Below are positions 46,291 through 59,833 of a stretch of DNA of 64,000 nt, piece after piece. The notes below the pieces were generated by a model. It saw nothing but the letters and a program-made list of their open reading frames with translations, ran no database searches and had not been told where the DNA came from. The stretch is from Protula sp. h YS-2021 (lineage: Eukaryota > Annelida > Polychaeta > Sabellida > Serpulidae). The stretch lies in NCBI GenBank assembly GCA_949752745.1, contig OX457031.1:25806081-25870080 (forward strand), read 5' to 3'. Position 1 is the first letter of the stretch, and the number at the start of each line of letters is the position of its first letter. The position numbers and the translations under genes are program-made.

Positions 46291-49200
46291 ATGGACACTG
46301 CCCGGGAAAGCAGAATCTGTTACTTCTACAAGGATGGCGATGAAAATCAAGTTCCAGTACGTTTTAACGTCAATCCATCGCATTATAAAAATCTTGACAT
46401 TTTAGCTATAGCACTTCAAAATAAATTTGATGGACTTCCAAATGGGGTACGTAGTATCTACACTCCGCGCGGGAAAGATCGAATAACCAAACTGGAACAG
46501 TTGGACCATAACGGCCACTTTATTGTGTCAAGTCATCGCAACAAAGCCAAAGGTGTTGATATATCTAAACCGACTGGCGTTATACCATGGCGTGGCGGTC
46601 GTTCACCAGACAGAGCCGGAATAAATGAACTCATAATGCTATCGCGAAAGGAGAACCCAATGGCAAAGACACTACCAAAGAAAGTGGAGATTTTCCTTAA
46701 TGGAGATCCAAGTCAGAAGCACGTGCTCTTGTTGAATAGACGGATGGCGCAGAGTTTCGATGCCCTGTTAGAAGACATAGGACAAATATTCAAAATAACT
46801 GCAAAGAAATTGTTTACAACAAAGGGAAAAAGTGTAAGTAATATTTTAAACCAGTTTTGTTACTTTTATTGGTTTATATATTTCTTTTATCATTTTATTA
46901 TTTAGAACGCAGCAAACACGCATTTTTGAACCATTCTTCAAAAAGAAGCACCCACTTTTTTACTTTAATGATTAAGAAATTGAAATGGGTCACCCTGTCA
47001 ATTGCAACTCTGATCGGTCTCTATGTAGAATTGTAATATTCCCATGTACAGCCCAGTGGTTTGTTCTATTCAGACAATGACTGTGCTGTTACCGTTGAAG
47101 AAAAACCAGAAGGGCTTGCAAAATTAAACGATCAAAGTTGACAAGCAGCATATGGGTGCATAATCCCATAATTTATCTCTCCACTCAAGCAAATAATAGG
47201 CCGTTGCATTAAATACGACTATAAAAAAGAAGCTCAGCAAAACGAGATTTAAAAATCAGCATTCTGTCGGCTGGCGATATCAAAATTAGATTTGATTGAG
47301 AAATGGCTCAACATACTTTAAAAGAAACATTTTCAAACTGCCTCAGTCAACCTCACCTCACCTCACCTATTTGCATTTGGGTCAATATTGAAAAAAAATT
47401 TGTTCCTATTACGCCATTAATTAACCTATCAAATTATAAAATCATAAGACAAGATAAAATCATCCTCAGTGCAAATTTAGATATTGAATATCTAATTGAA
47501 GCACCCAAAATTTTTACTACAATTTTATATTGATTTATTGCATAATGTTATTTGAGAGAGGGATGGGTTACAAACACAAAATCTCCAGGTCGAAATATGA
47601 AGTTGGTGAGGGGTTTAAACCAGGAAAATGGAAAGAGTCGCTCTTAATAGTCATTTTATCAAATTTATCATTTAAATTCCCAATGCATATATGCCACTAT
47701 GCACTGAATTCCCTCAGCAGCACTAATATGAAATGACATCAGCTGACATTACTGCAACTTAAGATAATCCTTATAAGTACTTAATGACCTTTATTAATGC
47801 AATATCATTGAAAGAAAATCATTGATCACCACAAACACTCATTACAGTAACTTACATGATTAGTAGAAATATAACTATTTATTGTTTTTGCTGAAAGGTA
47901 ATACGGTCATTTGAATAAGTATATACTTTGTATTATCAATAGCATACTAAGAGATTATGTCCGTCATTTTTTGTTCAGTATCATAAACTTACACACCCAA
48001 CTGAATATAAATAAATGACGTGAATAATGATAACATAATAGTATATCCGTATGAATAATTGAGATTTTTTATCAGTTTGTTTTTTTATATCGTACCATCA
48101 CATACTCAATCAATTTACAAGGTTTACGAAAAACATATTTTTTATGTACTTATGCATTTTAAAAAATATTTTTTTTCCATTTTCAAAATATACATTTTTG
48201 AATTAGATATAGCTGATACCTAAATTTTAAAGATGTGTCAAAATGATTGGATTTAATCCCAAAAATTGTACTGTAAACTGTTGAAGATTCCATACGTAAT
48301 TGCTACTGTGAATGAGTTTCAAAATCTTATCTACACTGGAATGTATATCATTAAAAAAATTAGATGTGAAACGAATGGTTGTTTAATTTATCGGTTCAAT
48401 AAAAAATTTGTAGAAAATCAGTGATATTTCTAAATCACGTACGATTGTAACACCTGTTGATTTAGATGAAACTGTGATTCCTAAATGGTACAGTTTTTTC
48501 GGGTATGTATCTAAAAGGTCGTCTCGCCGAAACTCAGTTCGAGAAAGAATGAAACAGATATCTTAAGCATTACTGATTTCCACGTTCCCACATAAGCGAT
48601 TTAAAGAAATGTATTGTATGATAGCAGTTATTTTTTTACTTTCATGCACTGCTACTTCTCTCTTGAGTGATTTTGTGACACTTGAAATGAACATTATGCA
48701 TTTCTCTACCCAGGTGACTAGTTTGTCGGCCATTTTTAACGGACCAGATACATATGTGATCAGCCAAGATGAGAACTTCACACCACTTGATTCATTGTCA
48801 TATTCTCCTAAGAAGTTGTCTGAAGGGATTCCCGTATATGGCAGAAAAAAGGCTGCAATAAGCAGAAGAACAAACAGGAAAAGCATAAGAAAAAGTGAGG
48901 TTTAGGCTAATAATCATGAAAATTTCCTGAATTACCTCGGTAATGATGCATTTAAAGATAAAACCTTTGATCTAATGCAAATTTACATATTATCGTTTGA
49001 TTTCGAAATTTAATACAAATGATTCACTTGTTAAAATCCTGACATGCATATCGTGTTGGTAAAACAGTGAGAAAACTTCCATGGCTGTTTTGATGCACTG
49101 TACCGAAGTGTCCTCCTTTCATGAAATACTATTGAGACCAATGCAATGCTTAGAATAAATGTCAGATTTTTGGCATTTTTTTACAGTAACTCTAAAGATC

Positions 49201-51701
49201 AATAAGTTAAAACCTCGATTTCATGTCTATGTAAAACAGAAAATTATTTTAGTTGCCAATTATATCAAACAGGAAAAATGAGGGGAATTACTTTTTCTTA
49301 AAATTGTTTCAAGTTATGTTTATATATAACAGATAGATCTGTCCAGAGATTAGTCGCTTATATCAGTGAAATGAGGTATCAAAATACATCACTGCAGACA
49401 AGATTTCTGTCTTTAATCTCCTGTAAAAAAGAACAGTCAGGAGGAGAAATATTCCTAGGGATTCTGTAATGTTTCAGTTGTTCAGTATGAAATACGACTG
49501 TTTACGGGAGAGGTCCTTGACAAAGGCAATGTAAGCAGCATATACATAAACTTGCATGGACAGAATGGCGAAACGGGAGTTCAACACCTCACAGAGGTGT
49601 ACGAAGTTAAAGAGCTCAAGAATGGAAAGGTATAGCACTAACATGTTAACGTTTTTCTCGAAAATATGTCAATGATATTGTTAAATAAACAAAAATAGGT
49701 CTTGAAAACAGATATTTATTCGACATTTAAATAGGCTATTTAATCTTATGCTTTCTTTAAACTTATTAATTATCCAAAGATCTCTTAGTTTATGATATTG
49801 TTAGACGTTATGAAGTACTATATATAATGGGGTACATACGGCTAACTACAAATCTTTAGATTTTCAGTTTGTTTATTGATAATTAATTGCCACGAAACAC
49901 CAACTCACTCTGCTTTGAGGTGCCATCGAATAAAGGGCAAGTTACGTCGCAAAAATCGATGGTTATTTTAATTTTACAGGGACATGTGTTTACTTTAGAA
50001 GCTATGTTTTTGGAGAATCTTCACTATGTAACAGTGGGCTATGAAGGCATAACTTCAGATCAAAGCGTGTATCTGGAAAAAGTTGAAGTGATAGAACTTC
50101 CCACAGCTAAAATATGGATCTTTCCATGTAAAAAGTAAATTTACAGTCATTTGATGAGATTGCACATGCACAAGCTTAATAGTCTCTTTAGAAACATACA
50201 AGTAAAACAGTTATAATTTAGCAAATTCGAAATAAAATTCTACTTTCGATTCCAAAGTGTGAAGGAGCACAACACATTGTAAGCATAAGGCATATTTTTT
50301 ATGAATTTAACCAATCATCAATACGCTTTTAAGGTACCATATGCTTGAATTTGTTGTAAATCACTATTTCAATTTCTTATTTGATCATAAGAATAAAAAC
50401 AACATACCAGGTGCATAAAAGCGCTATATATGTGCCCTTGAGCCATTGTATTAAAAATATATTCATCCTTAAAAGACATTGCCTTGCAAAATACTGAAAG
50501 TCTGATTAAACTAATTGAAATGCATTACATAAATACTAAAGTACATTGGACTGAGTTCAACATTCAATTTTCCTTTTATCAGGTGGTTAGTTGGCAAAAA
50601 AGAGAGCGGAAGTACAGAATACAAGCTATCGGCTGTGGAAAGTATTGCCGACGACAATATTCGGAAGACGGTAAGTCTAGTTTTCAAACAGTATAACACT
50701 CATTATTTCGATGTAAATATAAACAATATATAGTAATATTCATTGAAATTTCTAGTTCGACTAGTTGAGTAAATGTTTGATTGCAATGCTCATAGCTTTA
50801 GATACTTAAAGACTCTGTGCAAATCCCCCGATTCTGGCTTGCAACTCCACGAATAATTCATGTTTTTAACACATTTAGCAAAGCATGGTATAAATGCATG
50901 GCGAATTTTCTCCATATTATTGCACAAAATCAAAATTACCCTTTTGTTATGTAGGAAAGACAGAGACCTCTTAAACTGCAACATGACTCCATAGAACGGT
51001 GGAAAGTTTTTGCCAGTTTTAAACGCACAAATCATGTTGGAACGTTGGTCATGAAAGGGGTTGAAGGAATTGTGGATGATATTTTACCAGGGCAATATTC
51101 CCTAGCAGGCTTAACTAACTTCCATGATCTTCCAAAGATAGAACCAAAGCATGCTACAGTTGTGGGTGTCAGATGGATCAGTAGTACTGTTCCCACCAAA
51201 TCAGGCCGTGCCCTTTTCCCTGAATCGTTTGATGGTAAAATCCCTGTTGAGCTAGCGACTAGGGAACACCTATCTTACTATGGCGCAACACTGGCAACCG
51301 GAAATGACGATCACGTCTCTTTGTCTTTACGTCACTGCGTCCAAGACTTCACATATCTGCACAATTACTTGGACGATTATGTCACAGAACCACAGGCTTT
51401 GGGTGGCGCTGGCATAGAGAAGCATGAGTTTTCGCATTACGATTGCCCTCTGGAAGACGATTCCGGTATATTTCTAATCGCAAAATGGGCTGAAGAAAAG
51501 GAACTTCATATTACCGGTTTTAAAGTTCCAAAGCATCATACACTGTATGTACCAGGTGGGTTGATACATTCCAATGATTACTTACGAGGCACCTGGAGAA
51601 CTATGTTAAGCGATGAACATATTGATCATGTTCAACTCTACCGACTGAAACAATCAGGAAAAGACAATGAATACGAAAAGTTTACCTTTCAGTTTGTATA
51701 A
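46291..51701 (+). CDS. Doublecortin x2 + PLAT + cupin-like C-terminal domain protein (six exons, 621 aa)
   Basis: Proposed exons: 46291-46833, 48714-48894, 49478-49629, 49980-50134, 50583-50670 and 50955-51701. All phases agree and the sum is a multiple of three. Domains in order: DCX1 (about 7-91, with 'NKFDGLPNGVRSIYTPRG'); DCX2 (about 130-208, 'KKVEIFLNGDP' through 'VTSLSAIFNGPDTYV', split at a phase-0 intron); PLAT/LH2 beta-sandwich (about 242-353, 'YEIRLFTGE', 'SIYINLHGQNGETG', 'VYLEKVEV', 'FPCKKWLVG'); and a 240-residue C-terminal domain with 'KHEFSHYDCP' (528-537) and 'HTLYVPGGLIHSNDY' (568-582), which matches the PxGxxH core of cupin motif 2. DCX domains bind microtubules and PLAT domains bind membrane lipid or protein, so a cytoskeletal or ciliary role is possible. 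The function of the C-terminal domain is unknown. There is no signal peptide or TM segment. Confidence 0.85.
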
Positions 51702-52008
51702 GAAGGCCAAAATGAACAGCACTGATTGAAAATTTTAAATCTTAAAACATTATGCATGTAGCATTTGCAAATTTTGACCAGAAGGCTACTAATAATATGA
51801 ATTCAAGTATTTGAAACATGTGACAAGCTTATCGTGTTTGTAATTATATACCATTTTTCTCAATGTATACTCAAGTATTCCTTTCAATTGTCTTATCACA
51901 GATAAATAACTTCCAAACCTAGGGTACATTGGAGAAGAACAGCTGTTAAACACTCTTGTTTTGACTTCTGTGATAAGATTACACAGCTCGATAAGTAAAT
52001 TAATTTAA

Positions 52009-52014
52009 AATAAA
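52009..52014 (+). promoter_or_regulatory. Possible polyadenylation signal of the doublecortin-PLAT gene
   Basis: AATAAA about 310 bases past the stop codon on the coding strand. Confidence 0.4.
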
Positions 52015-55000
52015 GGATTTCTAACGCATAATTACAGCTCAAAAGTTTTTTATGGAGATCAGTGTAACGTCTTCACATGCATAACAAATGCGTAATGCAT
52101 TATTGGAATTATACCAGTTACAAGATCCTACTCGTGTTAAAATAATTAAACTTAATGAGACTTACGTCTTGTTCTCGTGAAAAATATTATCAGACTAAAG
52201 AATATAATGTTATTAAAGTTCTGAGTTTCGCAATAAGCATACCTTAAAAGTCTCTCAACATTGCTTCTTTTTTTGCATATAAAGATCAATACACTTGCGA
52301 TCACAAGTAACCTTTATGTATCTTGAATGCGTTATGGGTTATAATAAAACTTTGTCAAAGATATTTAGTGAAATAATTTTAATTTCCCGGTCCAAATTTT
52401 CTAACCAGGTTTGAAAGAGTACGAGTTAATGTTTTTGATCATTGCTGGTGTTTGCATAATATTTTAAATCAATAAAAATAAAAGGAGTTTTGATTCTTAG
52501 TAAAAACTTAAAATTAAAACAAGTTTTTCCTTCAATTCTTAATTTTTCCAAATAACATTAATTTGATGCAAAGTGGGTAAAACATCAGCAGAATTTTTAT
52601 GATTATAGCAAGTATATACAATTCTACATTAATTTGTATTGCATTTACACAGTAATTCGTTGAAAAATTGCTTAGAAAATTTACAGGCTATTTTACGAAA
52701 AATGTCGAATGGGCCACCTATGCAAAGCTAACAGTTCAAAAAGCAAAATCAATACTGCACAATCGAAAGGCACAACAAGATAATTGCATTACATACACAA
52801 ATAATAATGCACTACACAATACAAATAATAATGTACATAATTTACGAGGTTTTTTGCACTCACCGACAACCTCACCTGTGTTCTGTGGTTGACCTTTTAT
52901 CATACACTTACAGACATCACCAGTCTTACAATCTTATGACAGATTTCGTTATTTTTGTTTCAGTGCATGATAACCTTATCGCTGTATTGAAACCGCTCAG
53001 TTACTGTGTAGTCCTCGTATCTTAGATATATTTGACCAATGATTTAAGTGGCTAAATGGTCTTACGACAACTAAAATCCCGGCTTACCATCAACGTTGGA
53101 ATTTAACTGTACACAGTTGCCTTCCCTCCGAGTAGACGAAACAGTTCCCCACCAAAATAAAAAATTGACCTTGCCCGTGTGAGGGAAGTGGTGACCATGT
53201 ATGTTTACAATTTTAGAATAACACCCATACTATTGTGAACATTGAGCTATAATTCAGAGAGTTTAGGGAAATGAAAGATATACAAGGCGGGCACTCAAAT
53301 GTAACCTGAGGTCGTTATCAAATTCTTTTAAAATGAAAAAGCCGTTTTTTCAGCACGAACAAACATGAAATAAGTATTGCCTTATTAATAAAATAAATGA
53401 ATAACTTCTAGGTACTAATATAACTTCGATCTTCATGTGCAATATATAATAAAATTTATTTGAATCAAATCCAATCAAAACCAACTAGATATCAAGATCA
53501 GCGTGATGGATTATGTAGCGGATATCCAGAGATAAGAACCTATTGCTGTAGTATGTAGTTTCACAAAAAGGCAGCAATTTTAACCCATCTGCTTACAAAA
53601 GAGCCGTCGGAGGTAAATTCGATCTGGCATTCAGACAGGCGGCTGGAGGGTGGAGTGGGGGGAAGGTCGTTAAAAACCTGAACCGTCTCTCTGTTCTCTT
53701 GTCTTTTGTCAGGTTCAGAATACGACTTAAAATGAGGAACACTGAATCTATTCTAAATGTAAGCATTGCTATTTGGTCAGTAAATGAGTTAATGTTGTGT
53801 AGCTGGAAAAATAACCAACTGCCTCCTCTCCTTTCACGTGGTCAAAAATGAGAAAAAGACAGAAAAAGACAGTCCAGTGGAAAATGGCAAAAGGTCGGTC
53901 AATATTATGTTCTTAAATTAGTGCGTGAATATAGAGCGGTCAAATCGGGAGTTCAGCATAACGGTTAATCTTTTTTTGCACCTTGGATATGTAATAATAT
54001 CATTTACATTAATGAGTGGCATTTCCAGTTTGATAAAGATAGATCTTTATGGTTTCAGGATTATTTTTTCAAAGCCATCTATGAAAGGTGTAAAACACTT
54101 TATTTTCACTATATTATACAGATGTTGACCTGAAATGAAATTTGTTGCCATTTATGTTATGTTTCCAATTAGTTTATGGCTGCTTTAATTTTTCGTACGC
54201 AATAATAGTATTCCAATAACAAAAAAATGAATCAATATTTTAATGTAAAAGTTGGTGTCACGTCATCAGCAAGATCATTTCCCAAAGAGATTTTAATTTT
54301 TTATACTGGGAGACTTGATCTGGAACTACAGTGATGATAGTTAACATATCGTGATTATTGAGAGTGCAGCAGAACTGCTGAACTTTGTGTTATTTATTCT
54401 TTTGGCCTAGCGTTAACTTTAAGACATACAGTCATAAATGTCCAGTTTGTACATATTTTGGTGTTGATTATCTTGTACTAACTAAATGACTTAATTTAAA
54501 AATACAAATAAATTGTTTGATTGATAAATGCTGTCAAAAGTATTCTATCTGTGATTTATTTGTACTCCATTTGTTCTGAGGACTTCTTAATGCGTTCGCT
54601 TCAATATAAATTTGCCAATGTCTCAATAACTTTATTTAATGATTTAGAAAACCCTTCAAAATACTTCAGCTAATTTATTTTAGGCTTATACTATTTTTGG
54701 TTTGAGAATGAAATAAATTGTTTTTGAAAGTAAATAAAAATACACTTGTTAGTACCATTAAACATTTGTAGCATTTTATAGCTAACTTTATTAAAATTTG
54801 CATCAGAAGTGCACGAGATCGAAATTGGTCCTTATGACCACTTTCTATGATAAGTCTTCATCGTAAGAGATTTAGCGTGATGGAAGCGATAGTTAATTTC
54901 AATGTAGTTTTTACAATATTTCAAGCTTACAACCACATCCTTCTAAAATAGTAAAGAACGAGGTATGTTTTGTGATGTAAATGCCAAGCGTTCTCAGTTT

Positions 55001-57499
55001 GCAATTATGTAAACAGAGTCAGACATTGTCACATATAGTGATCGGTATGTTCTGATGAGGCAAAAGAAAATGAATAAATCGAAACTGACTTTCTTTCTTT
55101 TTATTCGCAATCATAATAAGCAAAGTAACGTCATATCACACGCCACTGTTACATAATCAATCCAACAGAATAGCTTATTAAAGTCACCTGGCATATCAGA
55201 CGTTTCTTAATGGATTAAAATCCAGTAACATGATAAACCGTTTTGTCCCACAAGGCATCCTCTGCTGCATCGCCCAGCACCGAAAACATACCCTTTACTG
55301 TTTTCTCAACTACAACTTTCTCAACTACACTGCACCTTTTAACGCACTGCTCCGCTTAACCATCTACAACTTACTGTCAGTGCTCTAACAATTCACCGTT
55401 TACTGTTTATGAACTGACACTGTACCCCCACTGATGCATCGATGCTGCATCCAACACTGAACCATTTGAACAGCAACATTGAGCTCTAAGCTGCACCGTA
55501 TGTGCACCAATATCGTAAACATCACTGCACTGTTTCAGGAGACGTGCTATCACACATGAACTCGAAATATTCTTTAACTCATTTGTCATACACGAAACAA
55601 AAAGTCTACACTATTTACACGAATACAATTACGCTGATAATATTTTTTCCCTTTTGTCACGATTCTGAACGATATTAATGTTTAATCGATTAGAGAGCTC
55701 CTGATATTAATTCATTTAATACAAATTCAAATTCAGTGAAGTTATTTAAATTGAACCATTCTCAGCCTGACACATTAATGACAAATTAATCCAAGGACAA
55801 AAGTGACGATTACAAAAGCATCAGATCAAAATAATTAAGCAACCTCCAACATTTCACCAAGTAATGCTTAAAGTAAGTTAACAGTTACCTTTCATGAAGT
55901 ACTACTGGTACATTTATCCCTGTGATATACAGCACTAATATATGTTACTACACCCACATACGTAATGTATGCCCCCTTTGTCATGATTTCACTCTATTTA
56001 AAGATAGAAAAACAGAAAAGGGAAACAATAAAGAAAAATATGCGAACTTACACATTACACCATCATTTTCTTACTGTTCTTGTCAATTAGTAAATAAAGC
56101 TTATTGTATTCTTCTCCATTCTTTAGTATTTGTGCCGATCATTTCGAGCAAAAGATATACTTTTCTGTTCTACGTAGAGCTAAGCTGGATTATATTTATT
56201 TTCTTGGTTATTATCTTTATCATTGCACACTGAGAATACTTCTAGCGACATTGCAAAGAAGAGGTTGTACTGCCTATTGATTCTGTGTTACGCAGATTAA
56301 TAATCTGTTTTTAAATATGTTGATTGCTTGATAAAGACTGAACTGTAACTTGTATTTTTTTAGATATTAATGTATAGCCCCATGCAGTGATGAAACTCCA
56401 AAGCATTATTTTAACTTTTTTCCAAGTTTAGTTGTCAAAGCTGTTATTTTGTACAACACAGCTCCTTATTTGGGTATATATCTTAAGCTAAGCTCATGCA
56501 ATGTTAAAATTCGCATTGTTTGAATAAAATCTCTCGATTTTGTTGAAAAAAAAACGGCCAGTTGTAGAACAACACCAGCACTATTAATTGATTTTATTAA
56601 TTTACGATTCAGTTTTATCACAGAATGATATACGAACAATATTTGTGATGGCACATACACATGGTTATATGTCTCCCATCTTGCATATGATCAATTTATC
56701 AATGAATTGCTAAACATGCTGAAATGAAGAAAGAATTCTATGAAAATTTCCACTGAGTTTTCAATCTCACTTGTAGTTCAGCTCTTATTGCTACAGCTGA
56801 GTTGCGATGTCCAATCAGTATTATTGCTAGTTTCATGTTTTTTTGTCCCTTTTAAAGGTAATAAAGTGGGACGATAAATGAGAACTGGTTGAATAAATCT
56901 GTTTTTTAAGTTGGAGTTAATTTTTTATGTGACAACCCTGCCATCTCGGAAATGTTGACAACGAATCAAAATACTTGATTTGACGCACACTTGACAGTAT
57001 CAAGTTACGAATTAATTGTTACCAGTTTTGATATTGCCCAATAACAAGTGAGAGGGAATTTTCACCTCATCATTTATCATTTTGCACACACTGTGCACTG
57101 TCAATACTGTAATTAATGACCTAAAAGAAAAATAGTCTCGTTTCATCACCAAGCATCCGGTGTTTTTATAAATAGATAAGACTGGATCGAACTTTTCATA
57201 TTTTGTGGAAAATTTCTATGAACCGACATTGGCCAAATCCTTGTGTCGTTTCGCTCACTTTAATCAAAGAATATACTAGTACAAATGTCAATATATCACC
57301 AAAATGTCTTATTGATGACTGCATAATAATACAAAAACAAATGTAAAAACTACTTTGAAACCTGCAAAGTGTATAATATGAGAAATAATTCAGCCTCAAT
57401 ATAATTGCATATTTTAGTAGCTGAAATGATAAGCTTTTTCTGAAAGCAAAATCACTTTACATCAAAAGCGACAATGTCAAGCTTAAATAAATATACATC
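52015..57499. other. Non-coding intergenic stretch
   Basis: AT-rich with no domain-bearing exon, RNA gene or clear mobile element. Confidence 0.45.
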
Positions 57500-58260
57500 C
57501 TTAATATTCAATGTGTCCTGAAGTGGAATGCGACTCCACCCGTCCACAAGCACTTGTCTAAACTCTGGCAATGTCATTTCCAAGCTTTCCCATGCATATT
57601 CTACGCGTGTTCGATCGGCGAAAAATCCGACAAAATAGCGGTCCAGGGCAAGACCCGAACATTTTGCGCTTGAAGATACTGTATCGAAATGAAGATGTAC
57701 GTTGTCCTGCTGTAGAATTCAACCATTTTGGTGCACAAAAAGGACCGCCGATGGTTTTAAAATTTGTTCTCGATACTTTTCGGCGTTAACAATGCCGTTG
57801 AAGAAACCATACGGTCACACTTTGATGCCGATCTCTTTCTGGGACGCAGAAGTTACTAGAGCGCTCGTTCGTTCTGTGTCGAGTGCAAGCAAAAATCGAT
57901 TCATCGGTAAAAAAGGACTTCGTTACATTCTCTTTTCGTGCAGTGGAGACGTGCATTTACCCATTGAAGTTGTGAGCGCCTTCGGAAGGGGTTAACAGCA
58001 ATCCTCGATAGGGGAAGCGCGCGCATAAATTATATCGACGGAGCTGGTTTCTCAAATTCTGGCTACGGAGACGGTTACTGTGGATTCTAGAGGTGTCTGA
58101 AAATGACTGCTACTGGACGAAAAGGGTTTCAGAGATATGACAGATGTATTCTTTGATCCTGCCTGGTGGTAGTAACTCGCGGTGACCCCAGTCGAGGACG
58201 GTCTGCAGTGGGCCAAGTTTCCTCTTAACAAGTTCAAAGGCGAGTCAATGATGATTTGTG
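57500..58260 (-). pseudogene. Broken Tc1-like transposase
   Basis: Reading the minus strand across frames gives the Tc1 order: an HTH-linker block ('LGSPRVTTTRQDQRIHLSYL'), the first catalytic Asp in 'FFTDESIF', 'NERSSNFCVPERDR', 'NAEKYREQILKP', the second Asp in 'LQQDNVHLH', and a terminal block with the catalytic Glu in 'VEYAWESL' followed by 'LPEFRQVLVDGWSRIP'. Several stops and at least two frameshifts make it non-functional, although all three acidic positions survive. The segment is less AT-rich than its surroundings, in line with insertion. Terminal inverted repeats were not identified. Confidence 0.85.
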
Positions 58261-58648
58261 TATTTAAAAAGATCTTGGCGTTAGTTAGGCTTACCAGATC
58301 AAGTTGAAACCTCGCAAAGCGTGCCGATTATGATTTCCAATCTTAACCACGTGAGTTCAATTTTTACTTCAGCATGCAATAGAATATCACGTGACAAAGG
58401 GAGTACTTGCGTTGCTCGGTCCCGGCAGTCGAGTATTAGCTACATAAAATTTGACAGATTCGATTAACACCATATCGATACACAGAAAGTGATTGGACTC
58501 CGACTATATAAAAAAATAACGCACAATATGTGCGTTGCGTTTTAAAATTGATTGAGTATACATATGAGAAACAGGTTAATTTCTCTGCTTGTCTGATAAG
58601 GATTCTGAGAGGAACAATTGTCACACATTAGTAGTCTATTTTCCAAGT

Positions 58649-58723
58649 TCATTGTTTGGTAGTTACTGCAATGTCATTGTTTGTTAGTTACTGCAATGTC
58701 ATTGTTTGTTAGTTACTGCAATG
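58649..58723. repeat. 25-bp tandem repeat x 3
   Basis: Three 25-bp units 'tcattgtttgttagttactg' + 'caatg' (58649-58673, 58674-58698, 58699-58723). The first differs by one base. Confidence 0.95.
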
Positions 58724-59503
58724 CGACTTTGTTCATTATTAAAATGTTATCCCAGTTGTTCTAAGAATTTCTTCTCTGTTAGAAAAAGCTTTTTGTTTCC
58801 GGGTATTGCAATATTTAGCAGGTATCGCAATATTGATTATAACAGTTCACCTTAGATGCTTTTAGACTTTATGCATTTACGGTTATGAAAAGTGTGTTAA
58901 AATATTTTAATTTAGAGAATGCTTAAATCACACCCACCCTCTGTGTGGAGAATAAGGCAATAGCAAGCTTCACTAAGTAGAAAAGGAAAAAAAACAGGAG
59001 CGCGTCTATGATGTCATGCCGTGTGGCTGCAGTTGAGCAATATCTATAGAGATGTTAAATCAACTTAGAATGATTAAATTAGTTTATGCTAAATTATTAT
59101 GTTATTACCCAGGTCATTACCTATAATTTTTAAAGATAATTTTAAGCAATTTTGGGTAATTGTAAGCAATGTAAAATACACATGTAATGTCTGCATTTTT
59201 TTTAAATATGCTGGATCAAATGTATTTTAATGTGGTGTTTAAATAGGTGAGCTATTGATAAACCAAAACCACACAGAGAAACACAGACACACTCGCAAAG
59301 GAAGTAGACAATAAGTAAGAAAAATCAGAGAACATCGGTGATGTTTTTCTGTTGCTATTGAAAGAGGTTAAGCGTATAATACTTACCTCTCGGGTCTCTT
59401 ATTTGCATAAAAATTCACTGCTCGTCTACAGATTGCATTAATTGGTGTAATAAATAAAAACAAGGTAACATTAATCGAGCAGGAAAAGATCCAAAGAACA
59501 GAA
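58724..59503. other. Non-coding stretch upstream of the second doublecortin gene
   Basis: AT-rich; nothing was recognised. A promoter for the next gene may lie here but no element is certain. Confidence 0.35.
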
Positions 59504-59833
59504 ATGTCGAATCATAGGAGACAATTATTTACGCCAAGACATGAGAGTGAGACTAATAATTTCAATGGTAATGACGTAACATCATCACTCTGTGTTCGAT
59601 CACTAAATAAAACCATTCAAAAACAACAGGATGTAGCGTCATCACGGGATGAAAACTACATTGTAAAATCGCTTCCAAAGAAAGTTGAAATTTTGCTTAA
59701 TGGGGATCCAAGTCAGAAGCACGTGGTGTTACTTAACAGGTGGATGACTCAGAGTTTTGACATGTTTTTAAAAGATGTAGGGCAGATGTTCAAAATACAT
59801 GGAGCACAATTATTTACGCTGAAGGGAAAACGA
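59504..59833 (+). CDS. First coding exon of a second doublecortin-domain gene (paralogue, partial)
   Basis: ATG at 59504 opens 110 codons ending at a gtaagt donor after 'LKGKR'. Residues from about 54 on ('SLPKKVEILLNGDPSQKHVV' and onward) match the front half of DCX2 of the gene at 46291. The intron falls at the same phase-0 position. The 53 residues before it ('MSNHRRQLFTPRHESET' and onward) are unrelated to DCX1, so this copy lacks the first DCX domain. The two exons share long identical nucleotide runs such as 'gatccaagtcagaagcacgt'. The following exon (DCX2 second half, PLAT, C-terminal domain) is not visible between 59834 and 64000, where a LINE intervenes. The gene either continues beyond the window or is a truncated duplicate. 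Confidence 0.75.

Noticed and set aside
48563..48886. 107-codon minus-strand frame with hydrophobic start
   Set aside because: Antisense to doublecortin exon 2; the plus strand carries the DCX2 domain with matching splice phases.
50484..50696. Plus-strand frame reading through PLAT exon 5 in another frame
   Set aside because: After splicing at 50583 the correct frame gives 'KWLVGKKESG', completing the PLAT domain; the frame as shown does not.
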